A stretch of 7,829 bases of DNA from Chloroflexota bacterium (GCA_016875645.1 VGPE01000126.1:1-7829), one strand, 5' to 3'; shown: positions 1-7,829, numbered from the stretch's first letter. The notes: generated from the sequence alone by a model not told the origin. Made by a program: numbers and translations.

Positions 1-445
1 CGGTCCGGGTGAGCGCAGCGCGCGCTTTGCCCGCGGCGGTCTGCGGGCCCTTCGCCTTGGTCGCCTTGGACGCGGCGACGCGGGCCTTGGCAGCCTTCGC
101 GGCAGCGGCGACGCCGGTCGACTTGGCCGCTCGGGCCGTCTGCACCGACGCGCCGCCCACGGTGGCAGCCATCTTGAGCGCCAGGCGGGACTTGCGACGG
201 CTCGCAGCGTTGGCGTGGATCGCGCCCGACTTCGCCGCGCGGTCCAGCGCGCTCATCGCGGCGGCAAGGGCCTCTGCGGGATTGCCGAGCTCGGGCGTCG
301 TCGCAACGCGGATCGCCTTGGCGACCAGTGTCTTGGCCGCGCTCCGTCTGGGCTGATTGATGGCGGCCTTGCGGGCGGACTGCCGTACACGCTTGATCGC
401 AGACGGCGTTCGGGCGCCGGTCCAACCTCGGGGCTTGCTGGCCAA
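1..445 (-). CDS. rpsT: 30S ribosomal protein S20, partial at the C-terminal end
   Basis: S20 is a primary 16S rRNA-binding protein of the small subunit. The minus-strand frame from a TTG at 445-443 reads MASKPRGWTGARTPSAIKRV and continues with RQSARKAAIN. SAIKRVRQS is the characteristic S20 N-terminal block, and the second half has the family pattern ALDRAAKSGAIHANAASRRK followed by SRLALK at about residues 67-91. TTG is the only usable start, because an in-frame TGA lies four codons upstream; a GAGGT ribosome-binding site sits at 455-459, nine bases away. S20 is usually 85-90 residues, yet this frame is still open at the window edge after 148 codons. Everything after about residue 93 is an Ala/Lys-rich tail. 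The gene is divergent from lepA, as often seen. The identification is firm; the stop lies outside the window. Confidence 0.93.
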   Translation of the reverse strand, partial: MASKPRGWTGARTPSAIKRVRQSARKAAINQPRRSAAKTLVAKAIRVATTPELGNPAEALAAAMSALDRAAKSGAIHANAASRRKSRLALKMAATVGGASVQTARAAKSTGVAAAAKAAKARVAASKATKAKGPQTAAGKARAALTRT

Positions 446-971
446 GTCTTCAGAACCTCACGACGAACGGGCAGGTGAATCGGGCGCGAAATGTGCGCCG
501 CGGATCGTAGCAGAGCCCGTCGCGGTCGGCCAGCCGAAACCGGCGGCACACGGCCCGTGGAGTGACGCTCGGCGCGGGCCCCTCTCGTGCGCCGGGTGCA
601 CGAACCAGCCGCAACGCCGCCGTCTCATGCACCTCGGGCACGCCCCAGCGCCGCTTCCGGCCTGCGGACCGCACCGAGGGCCCCGTCGCGCGCCACGTGG
701 TGCGCCTCACGCCTATCCAAGCCACAGTGCGGTTCGTAGGTGCACCACGTGCACGAGCACTTGCCCACGCGCCGCCGGCGCGCCCGGCGAACCCCGAAGC
801 CGCCGGCGGCGACCTGGGCCGACACCTGACCCGCCTCGGGCGCGACGCCCCCGTCACCCAGCACTGTCGCGGCTGGTACGACGCGCCAAGCCGCGGATTC
901 GGACCAGCCAGCCGTGTGCGGACTGGTACGCGCTCTGAGCGAGTGGTCCGTGCCGTCCGCGGCCGGGGCTC
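446..971. other. Spacer between rpsT and the original lepA start, no gene seen
   Basis: These 526 bases contain long open frames on both strands, but all are Arg/Pro/Ala-rich translations typical of GC-rich non-coding DNA; none has a recognisable domain or a good ribosome-binding site. The stretch should hold the divergent promoters of rpsT and the original lepA, although no convincing -35/-10 pair stands out. Secondary-structure elements are visible. The 10-bp inverted repeat CACGTGGTGC (694-703) / GCACCACGTG (742-751) is one. GTGCAC-CAC-GTGCAC (740-754) is another. A bulged hairpin pairs CGCGGCTGG (868-876) with CCAAGCCGCG (886-895). CTGGTACG also occurs twice (873-880 and 923-930). No tRNA or other known RNA gene was recognised. 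Confidence 0.5.
694..751. repeat. 10-bp inverted repeat with CACGTG cores
   Basis: CACGTGGTGC at 694-703 is the exact reverse complement of GCACCACGTG at 742-751, separated by 38 bases. Each arm contains the palindrome CACGTG. It lies between the divergent rpsT gene and the orphan lepA start, so it could be a pair of regulator sites or a long-looped RNA stem; in GC-rich DNA a 10-bp match can also be chance. Confidence 0.35.
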
Positions 972-1037
972 ATGAGTACCGCGAGGCGAACAGGGTTCGC
1001 AACACCACAGGCTAGAGGGCCGGACTATCGAAAGTGA
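972..1037 (+). pseudogene. lepA: Orphaned 5' end of lepA, cut off by the inserted element
   Basis: ATG at 972 opens a frame reading MSTARRTGFATPQ and then ARGPDYRK before TGA at 1035-1037. An in-frame TGA lies upstream of the ATG, so this is its only ATG start. The last host codons, ACA CCA CAG (TPQ, 1002-1010), correspond to ACC CCA CAA (TPQ, 3315-3323) just before the conserved LepA start SRLRNFSIIAHID. I therefore read 972 to about 1009 as the native LepA N-terminus, separated from the rest of its gene by about 2.3 kb, with the remaining codons supplied by the element. The only upstream purine-rich stretch is GGGG at 965-968, a weak and closely spaced ribosome-binding site. The frame ends eight bases before the ATG of the first element gene, so translation could be coupled to it. 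Confidence 0.72.
1001..1009 (+). repeat. Left attachment junction of the inserted element
   Basis: AACACCACA here matches AACCCCACA at 3314-3322 in eight of nine positions, with exact core CCACA (1005-1009). It sits in the same lepA codons (TPQ) and the same reading phase as its partner, and GC-rich host sequence gives way to less GC-biased element sequence just to the right. In the rejoined target, GTTCGCA (995-1001) and TGCGCAAC (3331-3338) form an imperfect dyad centred next to the core, as expected of a serine recombinase target. Confidence 0.65.
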
Positions 1038-1040
1038 GGG
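1036..1040 (+). promoter_or_regulatory. Ribosome-binding site of the Cys/His-rich element gene
   Basis: GAGGG, five bases before ATG at 1046. It decides for 1046 rather than the in-frame GTG at 1034, which would place the site inside the gene. It overlaps the TGA (1035-1037) of the orphan lepA frame, an arrangement favouring coupled translation. Confidence 0.55.
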
Positions 1041-1045
1041 ACACG

Positions 1046-1627
1046 ATGATGACAACGAGGATGGAAGCGCAGCAGGCGCGAAGGAACAGGGAGAGGGCTC
1101 AGCGAAGGTCGGAAGCAGCAAGACTCCGCGAGGCAGGAAAGCAGAGCGAACGAGGACAAGCGGGAATGGCCGCTGGACAGTCTAGGAACGACGGAGAGCG
1201 GTCCGGAACATTGGGACGACCAATCACACCACCCGGGCGAAATGAATATCACGGCGAGAGGGGACAAACACCAGAAATGGCACCTAGCGGACTTTCTGGC
1301 AGGGAGACAACAAGCCTTTGCGGCTGTCCGTGCCACGACGGGGAAACTCGCTGGGGCGTGCCGTACTGGCGACCCGCCCGGGGACACTCGCTCGACTGCA
1401 AGCCTGCGAACTGGGCGAGGGTTGCGCGGGAGGATGGGCGCGACTGGTCCGGTTGGGACTCTTGCTCGGTATCGAATGCGAGCCGTTGGCGTCACGGGCT
1501 ACCACTGGTCAGTCGGCGTGCGTGCCGAGCACAGGAACACGCGGACAGGGAGTGCTACCGCGACTTCGAGGGACCGAACTGGGCCGACCTTGGACCGAGT
1601 GAGTTTCCGAACAAGGTGGCGGCATGA
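1046..1627 (+). CDS. Hypothetical Cys/His-rich protein of the inserted element
   Basis: I do not recognise a family for this 193-residue protein. Residues 6-40 are strongly charged and probably helical (MEAQQARRNRERAQRRSEAA). About residues 45-90 are Gly/Pro-rich and likely disordered. The C-terminal half is rich in Cys, His and Trp: CGCPCHDG (C92, C94, C96, H97), H114, C118, C140, H150, C160, H165 and C170, which suggests one or two metal-binding knuckles (inference). ATG at 1046 has a GAGGG site five bases upstream. The gene is followed after 73 bases by the small membrane protein in the same direction. Its codon use (frequent AGG, GGA, CGA, ACA) differs from the housekeeping genes. Overlapping plus-strand frames (1242-1688 and 1318-1602) are less convincing. 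Function unknown; it could bind nucleic acid through the basic N-terminus. Confidence 0.55.
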   Translation: MMTTRMEAQQARRNRERAQRRSEAARLREAGKQSERGQAGMAAGQSRNDGERSGTLGRPITPPGRNEYHGERGQTPEMAPSGLSGRETTSLCGCPCHDGETRWGVPYWRPARGHSLDCKPANWARVAREDGRDWSGWDSCSVSNASRWRHGLPLVSRRACRAQEHADRECYRDFEGPNWADLGPSEFPNKVAA

Positions 1628-1686
1628 GGCTTCGGCACGGACGCCGCTGCGATGCGCTATCCACACAACCCAAGGGGAGTTCACAT

Positions 1687-1694
1687 AAGGGAGG
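1687..1694 (+). promoter_or_regulatory. Strong ribosome-binding site for a GTG start
   Basis: AAGGGAGG, six bases before GTG at 1701. It fixes the start of the small membrane protein at this GTG rather than at a later ATG. Confidence 0.7.
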
Positions 1695-1700
1695 AACGCA

Positions 1701-2009
1701 GTGGCCGCACCGAGACTACGGCGAGTCACGAGCAGGCGAGAGATGGAGACCGTCCGTGACGACTTCATCACGCAGGGCTACGAAGTGCTGCGCGAGGGCG
1801 AGGGTACAACCCTCATGCGGAAGTCCACATGGGGTAGCACGAGCACGCATATCATCGTCGCCCTGCTTACCGTCTGGTGGACTCTCGGCATCGGCAACCT
1901 AATCTATGCGCTAGTTGCCCACAACGGCGCAGACCAGGTGATGATTAAGCTCGAAGCTCCCGAACCGGCTCCGGGCGCGGCCCCTGTCGCAGCGACACCG
2001 GAGGCATAA
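1701..2009 (+). CDS. Small single-pass membrane protein of the inserted element
   Basis: This 102-residue protein starts at GTG 1701 behind a strong AAGGGAGG site. Residues 1-47 are polar and soluble-looking, with VRDDFITQGYEVLREGEGTT (about 18-37). One hydrophobic segment spans roughly 50-74 (IIVALLTVWWTLGIGNLIYA and LVAH). A short stretch QVMIKLE follows, then a Pro/Ala-rich tail from about residue 87. The pattern of a short globular N-terminus and a WW-containing membrane segment followed by GNLIYAL resembles small uncharacterised membrane proteins of actinobacteria and their mobile elements, but I cannot name a family. It has no cleavable signal peptide. It ends eight bases before the convergent recombinase stop, leaving no room for a terminator between them. 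It could be a cargo or host-interaction protein, for instance exclusion or immunity, but nothing in the sequence proves that. Confidence 0.8.
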   Translation: MAAPRLRRVTSRREMETVRDDFITQGYEVLREGEGTTLMRKSTWGSTSTHIIVALLTVWWTLGIGNLIYALVAHNGADQVMIKLEAPEPAPGAAPVAATPEA

Positions 2010-2017
2010 GGGTTCGC

Positions 2018-3275
2018 CTACGCTTCGTCGGTAGCCGAGTACAGGACCCGCCCACCCTCGGCTATCAGTCTGTCCACCCTCTCGCTAAGCGTCGGGCTGT
2101 CTTCCGTCCAGCGGACGTTGAGGCCCAGATGCCAAACGAGTTTACGAGGGGTCAGGTCGGGACTAAGTTCGATACCTTGGAGCAGGGTCCGAAGTTGCCA
2201 ATTGACTTCTCCGGGTCCTGCCGTCCAGTCGATTGACTCGGAAGCCTGAGCGGATGCATCGAGCACGGCGAGGGCATCGGTAATCGGCTTAGACCTCTTG
2301 GCCAACTCCGTTCGGTCGATGAGGCCATCGGTGTACAGGTCGGCGGTGCGGGTCATCCTCTCGTTTAGCGTCCTGCGCTCTTGGCTGGTATCGGTCTGCC
2401 GTCCGGGGAGGATGTAGCCGGTCATTCGCTCCCGGACCCACGGCAGGACTTTACCCTCGGCTACCGCTAGTTTCGGGTGGGGCATAAGTTCACCGGCACG
2501 ACAGGCGTACCGGCGCTGCGGTGTGTTTCCGCCAGTCAAGAACCGGCGACAGGTCGGACAGATGAGTAGGCGCGACAACTCGAACGCACCGATTGCCCTT
2601 CGGCCACGGCCAGACGAGACGATGGAAGGGTCGAGGCGCATGACGACGACCCGAACTGACGACCCCCACCATGCCTTGCCATCCTTGGCGGGAAGTCCCA
2701 TCGCGTTTAGGTGCTTTGCCGCACGGGAATACGAGCCGACTTCACGAAAGACGCGCAGGACGGTATCGGGCTCGTCTCCGTCACGCTCTCCGTACTGCTT
2801 GCGTGTCCGCAGACTTTCACCGGCTAGGCGTTTCGTCGTGTTCCGGGCGTTCTGCCTTTCGCTCGCTACCTCGGACTCGAACTGAGCGACTGAGGCGAGG
2901 ACGTTAGCCAAGAGCCGACCCGATGCCGTGCTCGTGTCCACGGCATCCACCACGAGGCGTAGCGGGACGTTCCGGGCGGTACACAGGTCAAATAGTGAGG
3001 ATAGTTCGTGAACTGACCGGCCAAGGCGACTGAGCGAGTACGAGTAGACCGCCGAACACCGACCGGAGTCGATGGCCTCTCGGAGTTCGAGGTACCCGCT
3101 TCGGCGCTTGGTGTACTTCCCGGCACCGGACACGTCCCAGTCTGACTTAAGCGTGATATCCGTATCTCCGAACCGAGCGGCGAGATTGCGTACCTCCCGC
3201 TCCTGAGTCTCGATACTCGTCTCGGTCGCCATGTCCCGAACGGATGACTTCCGAAGGTAACCGAACGCTTGTGCC

Positions 3276-3277
<2 letters not shown>
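2018..3277 (-). CDS. Serine recombinase with zinc ribbon (integrase of the inserted element)
   Basis: This 419-residue site-specific recombinase is expected to integrate and excise the element. The N-terminal resolvase-type catalytic domain (about 1-145) shows GYLRKSSVRD with nucleophile S11 and R9, then SLSRLGRS with R84 and R87, and a helix reading FESEVASERQ (133-142). A 'recombinase' DNA-binding domain follows (about 165-235, PDTVLRVFREVG ... AAKHLNAMGLPAKDGKAWW). Next comes a zinc ribbon with C240, C243, C259 and probably H267, then a charged helical region (about 300-340) that may form the coiled coil typical of large serine integrases. It is short for that class. The frame could extend upstream to 3511, but that part is antisense to conserved LepA, so ATG at 3277 is chosen, with GGAG eight bases upstream. 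The start lies inside lepA's alternative start region. Family assignment is firm; the role in this insertion is inferred. Confidence 0.93.
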
Positions 3278-5116
<1,839 letters not shown>

Positions 5117-5120
<4 letters not shown>

Positions 5121-5173
5121 GTCATCGGGCCGCCGGCGTCGGGGGCCGGCGGGCACCCCTCGGGGGTCGCTGA
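5117..5173 (+). other. 18-codon bridging frame between lepA and the CPBP-like gene
   Basis: ATGA at the lepA stop opens a frame of 18 codons (MSHRAAGVGGRRAPLGGR) ending at TGA 5171-5173, three bases before GTG 5177 and in the same phase as that gene. It could pass ribosomes from lepA to the next gene, but its composition looks non-coding and the arrangement could be chance. Confidence 0.2.
5130..5152 (+). other. Intercistronic GC-rich hairpin after lepA
   Basis: CCGCCGGC (5130-5137) pairs perfectly with GCCGGCGG (5145-5152) around a seven-base loop. A second small stem, ACCCC/GGGGT, follows around 5155-5167. No T tract follows, so this is more likely an mRNA processing or stability element than a terminator, and the downstream genes lie close by in the same direction. 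Confidence 0.4.
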
Positions 5174-5176
5174 GCC

Positions 5177-5938
5177 GTGGAGGAGCAGCTCCGCGTCCTG
5201 ATCGCCATCGGGTTCTGCCTGCTGCTCATCATGCTGCGCCTCGAATCCGAGAAGTTCGGCGTGGCCGAATACGACGAGGCCGACGTGACCGGCCGACGGC
5301 CCTCATTGCGCCGACGGCTCGCCTGGTATGTGTTGGGTTTCGGCCTGATCGTCGCGGTGGACCTGATCCACCCGACCTCGTCGGAGAGCCTGTTTCTCCG
5401 TCTGGGCGACCGCCTCCAGGCGATCCTATTCGGTCTCGCGTTCGCGGCCATCGGCACGCTCCAGGCCGTGGCGTTCGCGTGGCTCCGCTACCGGCGCCTG
5501 CGCTTCCCGGCCAGCCGCTCCTACCCTGGGGCGCTGCTCAACTCGATCGGGACGACCTTCATCGATGAAGCCGCGTTTCGGGGGCTCCTCCTCGCCCTCC
5601 TGCTCGGGACCGGCATGGACGCCTCGCTCGCGAATGCGATCCAGGCGATCCTCTACGCCCTCACGACCCGGCTCGGGGCGCCTGGCCGAGACCTCTACAT
5701 GCTGGCTCTCATCGTGGTCGTCGGCTTCATGAGCGGCTGGCTGGCCATCGCCACCGGCGGCATCGGCGCGGCGTTCCTTGGCCATGCCATCACCCGTTTC
5801 GCGGTCTTCGTGTGCACGGGTCACCCCGGCCGGGTCGTGCCACGCGGTCGCGACCCGGAGGACTTCGAGCGACGGCAGCGCCTGCCCTCCGGCTGGCGCG
5901 TCGTCGGCGTGGGGGACCCGGCCTACTCCGACCGATGA
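5177..5938 (+). CDS. CPBP-family (CAAX protease-like) membrane protein, active site degenerate
   Basis: This 253-residue polytopic protein has hydrophobic segments at about 6-20, 49-65, 81-103, 117-145, 150-164 and 175-212, and a soluble C-terminal tail. The layout resembles CPBP intramembrane proteases. Motif 1 (usually EExxxR) appears as DEAAFR (D130, E131, R135). Motif 2 (FxxxH) appears as YALTT (160-164), without the His. Motif 3 (HxxxN) appears as HAITR (203-207), with Arg in place of Asn. Loss of these residues suggests it is not an active protease (inference). GTG at 5177 has only a weak upstream site; translation may follow from lepA. Its last codons overlap the hemW start by ATGA, so the two are probably cotranslated. 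Substrate and role are unknown; the family call rests on topology and motif spacing. Confidence 0.72.
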   Translation: MEEQLRVLIAIGFCLLLIMLRLESEKFGVAEYDEADVTGRRPSLRRRLAWYVLGFGLIVAVDLIHPTSSESLFLRLGDRLQAILFGLAFAAIGTLQAVAFAWLRYRRLRFPASRSYPGALLNSIGTTFIDEAAFRGLLLALLLGTGMDASLANAIQAILYALTTRLGAPGRDLYMLALIVVVGFMSGWLAIATGGIGAAFLGHAITRFAVFVCTGHPGRVVPRGRDPEDFERRQRLPSGWRVVGVGDPAYSDR

Positions 5939-7122
5939 CGCTCGCGCCGCAGCGAGCGGTTCCCGGCAGCGGTGCCGATCGCGCCGAGCCCCCGGTCGCT
6001 CTCTACGTCCACGTTCCGTTCTGCGTGGCCCGCTGCCCGTACTGCGACTTCGTCGTCCTGCCCGGGGCGGCCGCCCGCGGACCCCGCAACCGCGTGGCCG
6101 ACTACGTCGACGCGCTGCTGGCCGAACTGCGCCTGCGTGCGCCGGCATCGCCGGTCGGACTGCGCTCCGTCTACGTCGGCGGAGGGACACCGTCGCTGCT
6201 CCCGGTGGCCGACGTGATGCGCTTGTTGGACGCCGTTGACGCCGCCTTCGGGATCGCCGACGGTGCCGAGGTGACGCTCGAGGTGAACCCGGGGCGCGAC
6301 GAGCGAGGCGAGCCGCGCGCCTGGCGGGAGGCAGGCGTGACGCGGCTCTCCTTCGGGGCACAGAGCCTGGACGCCAGCGAATTGCGCGCACTGGGACGAC
6401 GGCACTCGCCGGAGGATGTCCTGTCCGCGGTCACGGACGCGCGCCGGGCCGGGATCACCTCGATCAGCGTCGACCTGCTGTACGACGTCCCGGGCCAGAG
6501 CGCGGCCTCCTGGGCGCGGACCCTCGACGGGGCTCTGGCGCTCGACGCCGATCACCTCTCGCTGTACGCGTTGACGCTCGACGATGCAGTCGGCGCCGAC
6601 CACCTGCCGCTGCGTCCCGGCGCGCGGCGATGGCGCGAACGTGCTCGCGCTGGTCAGGACGAGGACCGCGCGGCCGACCAGTACGCCCTCGCCGAGGACC
6701 GGCTCGCGGCCGCCGGATACCGCCACTACGAGATCTCAAACTGGGCCCGGCCCGGCCATGCGTCGCGCCACAACCTGGCCTACTGGTGGCGCCTGCCGCA
6801 CGAGGCCGTCGGGCCCGGAGCCCATGCCTTCGACGGTGCCACGCGCCGCTGGAACGATGCGGCCTTCGAGCCCTGGCTGGCCGCGCTGGCGGCCGGAACG
6901 CTGCCGCCCGGCGGCTCGGAGTGGATCGACGACGAGGCGGCCAACGCCGAGCGCCTGATCCTGGGCCTTCGACTCGCCGAGGGGATCCCCGTGCCGGCCG
7001 CCGCTGCGCCCGGCCTCGCGTGGGGCATCGACACCGGCCTGCTCGAAGCCGCCGGCGATCGCCTCCGCCTCACCCGGCGGGGCCGCCTCCTCTCGAACGA
7101 GGTCTTCGCACGGCTCCTCTGA
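5935..7122 (+). CDS. hemW: Radical SAM heme chaperone HemW (coproporphyrinogen III oxidase-like)
   Basis: HemW is a radical S-adenosylmethionine [4Fe-4S] protein that binds heme and delivers it to target proteins; it was long annotated as oxygen-independent coproporphyrinogen III oxidase. The start at 5935 gives 395 residues, normal for HemW; a longer frame from 5812 would add an Arg-rich segment overlapping the previous gene and is rejected. The cluster motif is FCVARCPYCDF with C30, C34 and C37, preceded by YVHVPF. GGGTPS (82-87) is the SAM-binding glycine motif. The HemW-type middle region ISNWARPGHASRHNLAYWW and a C-terminal winged-helix-like end (LTRRGRLLSNEVFARLL) are present. ATGA overlap with the upstream gene indicates translational coupling, and the lepA-hemW proximity is conserved in many bacteria. 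A damaged copy of its last codons lies about 230 bp downstream. Confidence 0.96.
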   Translation: MTLAPQRAVPGSGADRAEPPVALYVHVPFCVARCPYCDFVVLPGAAARGPRNRVADYVDALLAELRLRAPASPVGLRSVYVGGGTPSLLPVADVMRLLDAVDAAFGIADGAEVTLEVNPGRDERGEPRAWREAGVTRLSFGAQSLDASELRALGRRHSPEDVLSAVTDARRAGITSISVDLLYDVPGQSAASWARTLDGALALDADHLSLYALTLDDAVGADHLPLRPGARRWRERARAGQDEDRAADQYALAEDRLAAAGYRHYEISNWARPGHASRHNLAYWWRLPHEAVGPGAHAFDGATRRWNDAAFEPWLAALAAGTLPPGGSEWIDDEAANAERLILGLRLAEGIPVPAAAAPGLAWGIDTGLLEAAGDRLRLTRRGRLLSNEVFARLL

Positions 7123-7129
7123 TCGGCGG
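7069..7129 (+). repeat. Direct repeat, copy 1 (3' end of hemW)
   Basis: This 61-bp stretch covers the last 18 codons including the hemW stop plus seven bases beyond. It recurs at 7296-7356 with five mismatches by eye (56 of 61 identical) and no gaps, offset 227 bp. Confidence 0.85.
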
Positions 7130-7139
7130 CAAGTCCGCC
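7125..7139 (+). other. Short hairpin just after the hemW stop
   Basis: GGCGG (7125-7129) pairs with CCGCC (7135-7139) around CAAGT. No T tract follows, so it is at best a weak terminator or a 3'-end stability stem. Confidence 0.3.
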
Positions 7140-7266
7140 AGCGACGCCGCAACGTCAGCCGGGCTGTGCGGTCCTCCGGCTCGCGACCGGCCCGGACTCA
7201 GCGTTTGAGACCGGGCGTCGGGCGTTCTTGTTGGCCGATCGGCCCGATTTCAGCGTCTGCGGCCCC

Positions 7267-7281
7267 GGGGGCGCAGCCCCC
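7267..7281 (+). other. GC-rich hairpin between the two hemW 3' copies
   Basis: GGGGGC (7267-7272) pairs with GCCCCC (7276-7281) around a three-base loop GCA. It is a strong stem but has no T tract. It could contribute to transcript ending after hemW or be a repeat boundary. Confidence 0.35.
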
Positions 7282-7283
7282 CC

Positions 7284-7349
7284 GGCCACCTCGGCCTCGC
7301 CCGGCGGGGCCGCCTCCTCTTGAACGAGGTCTCCGCATGGGTCCTCTGA
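7284..7349 (+). pseudogene. Duplicated, decayed fragment of the hemW 3' end
   Basis: In the same phase as hemW this reads GHLGLARRGRLLLNEVSAWV and then L before TGA at 7347-7349, against DRLRLTRRGRLLSNEVFARL and L in the intact gene. All five differences within the 61-bp repeat that fall in codons change the amino acid, so the copy is evolving without protein constraint. No start codon or upstream HemW domain is attached. It is either a leftover of a tandem duplication or of a second hemW lost by deletion. Confidence 0.7.
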
Positions 7350-7356
7350 TCGGCGG
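7296..7356 (+). repeat. Direct repeat, copy 2 of the hemW 3' end
   Basis: Partner of 7069-7129, ending at the same GATCGGCGG after the stop codon. Weaker similarity may extend about 12 bp upstream and about 18 bp downstream. Confidence 0.85.
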
Positions 7357-7715
7357 ACGTCCCGGCATCGACACGGTGAGTATTCCTTCATCTTCGGAAG
7401 ACGGATCGAGGCGACGGGGCGACGGATGGGGGCGGATCCGGACGCGCATCCGGCCGTTGTCCCCGTGCCGATCTCCCGGGTCGATGCGTGGCCAGCCATC
7501 ACGTGACGATGGCCGACCCGAGCGCCGATCACCGTCCCGAAGTGCCGAGAATGCCCACCCGGTCGATATCCGACCCGGGTCACGGACGGGGGCCGCGCCC
7601 TCGGCCCGCAACCGGCGCCCTCGGCCACAGCCCGCCCCCGTGCAGCCTGCCCCCGCGCAACCCGCCGCCCGTCGCCCACCGGCCGTTCACACCACGGCCC
7701 GGACCGCGTGTCGGC
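7357..7715. other. Gene-free GC-rich stretch
   Basis: Frames here are Pro/Arg-rich and unconvincing on both strands. Small dyads are visible: CCGGA-CGCGCA-TCCGG (7438-7453), GCCATC-ACGTGAC-GATGGC (7495-7513) and the palindrome GACCCGGGTC (7572-7581). No tRNA and no CIRCE-like TTAGCACTC element was found, and no hrcA start, although hrcA often follows hemW in related gene orders. Confidence 0.45.
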
Positions 7716-7764
7716 GGCCAGTGACTCTGTCCCGTTAGTCGGCCAGTGACTTTGTCACCGTTGG
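7716..7764. repeat. Two-copy tandem repeat with 25-bp period
   Basis: GGCCAGTGACTCTGTCCCGT (from 7716) is followed directly by GGCCAGTGACTTTGTCACCG (from 7741). The shared pattern is GGCCAGTGACTyTGTC then CCGTT and G. Multiple short repeats of this kind occur at ends of some insertion sequences and at protein-binding sites. The window ends 65 bases later, and no transposase is visible inside it. Confidence 0.6.
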
Positions 7765-7829
7765 GCTCAGGTTAGCCGCGGCGCCACGGATGGTCGGGTC
7801 CCGGTTTCACCGGCGCGCGAGGTGCCGGC
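7765..7829. other. Right edge, no gene seen
   Basis: Only a weak stem CCGGC/GCCGG (7810-7814 with 7824-7828) is visible. Nothing else can be supported before the window ends. Confidence 0.3.

Noticed and set aside
990..1020. GGGTTCGC resembling a tRNA T-arm at the left junction
   Set aside because: No matching stem, acceptor or anticodon arm can be built around it, so the element is not integrated at a tRNA gene.
450..1121. 223-residue minus-strand frame across the spacer and left junction
   Set aside because: Low-complexity Arg/Pro/Ala composition, no domain, and it crosses the element boundary.
5812..5934. Longer HemW N-terminus
   Set aside because: It adds an Arg-rich stretch overlapping the upstream gene; ATG 5935 with the ATGA overlap gives the usual HemW length.
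5426..6391. 321-residue minus-strand frame
   Set aside because: Antisense to the CPBP-like gene and hemW, with Arg-rich shadow composition.
7166..7738. 190-residue plus-strand frame after hemW
   Set aside because: Pro/Arg/Ser-rich, reads through the hemW duplicate out of phase, no recognisable domain or ribosome-binding site.

Overview
The window is a GC-rich bacterial chromosome segment carrying a conserved housekeeping neighbourhood: rpsT (ribosomal protein S20, minus strand, running off the left edge), then lepA (elongation factor 4), a CPBP-like membrane protein and hemW (radical-SAM heme chaperone), all three on the plus strand. rpsT divergent from lepA-hemW is familiar in high-GC Actinobacteria and Chloroflexota. 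The strong GC bias and the Ala/Lys-rich S20 tail fit such a host, but I cannot assign the phylum firmly from sequence alone.

The main event is a small integrated element of about 2.3 kb (roughly 1005-3317) placed inside the first codons of lepA. It encodes a compact 419-residue serine recombinase with a zinc ribbon (minus strand, starting at 3277), a small membrane protein (1701-2009) and a Cys/His-rich protein of unknown function (1046-1627). The left end retains an orphaned lepA start, MSTARRTGFATPQ, beginning at 972. The right end supplies a replacement start that enters lepA at the same codons, TPQ followed by SRLRNF. The junctions share AACnCCACA (1001-1009 and 3314-3322, exact core CCACA). 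Joining the flanks at this core gives an uninterrupted LepA beginning MSTARRTGFATPQ then SRLRNFSIIAHID, so the element looks like a precise recombinase-made insertion that keeps the target gene open with a substituted N-terminus.

Layout: 1-445 rpsT (partial); 446-971 non-coding spacer with dyads, probably holding the divergent rpsT and original lepA promoters; 972-1037 orphan lepA start read into the element; 1046-2009 element cargo on the plus strand; 2018-3277 recombinase on the minus strand; 3276-5120 lepA, whose first possible ATG overlaps the recombinase ATG on the opposite strand; 5177-5938 CPBP-like protein; 5935-7122 hemW, overlapping its neighbour by ATGA; 7123-7829 a gene-free tail with a decayed second copy of the hemW 3' end, hairpins and a 25-bp tandem repeat at the edge.

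Likely consequences (inference): the former lepA promoter now reads into the element cargo, while lepA must be transcribed from inside the element. lepA, the CPBP-like gene and hemW are closely packed and probably form one transcription unit. I found no rRNA, tRNA, CRISPR array or strong T-tracted terminator.
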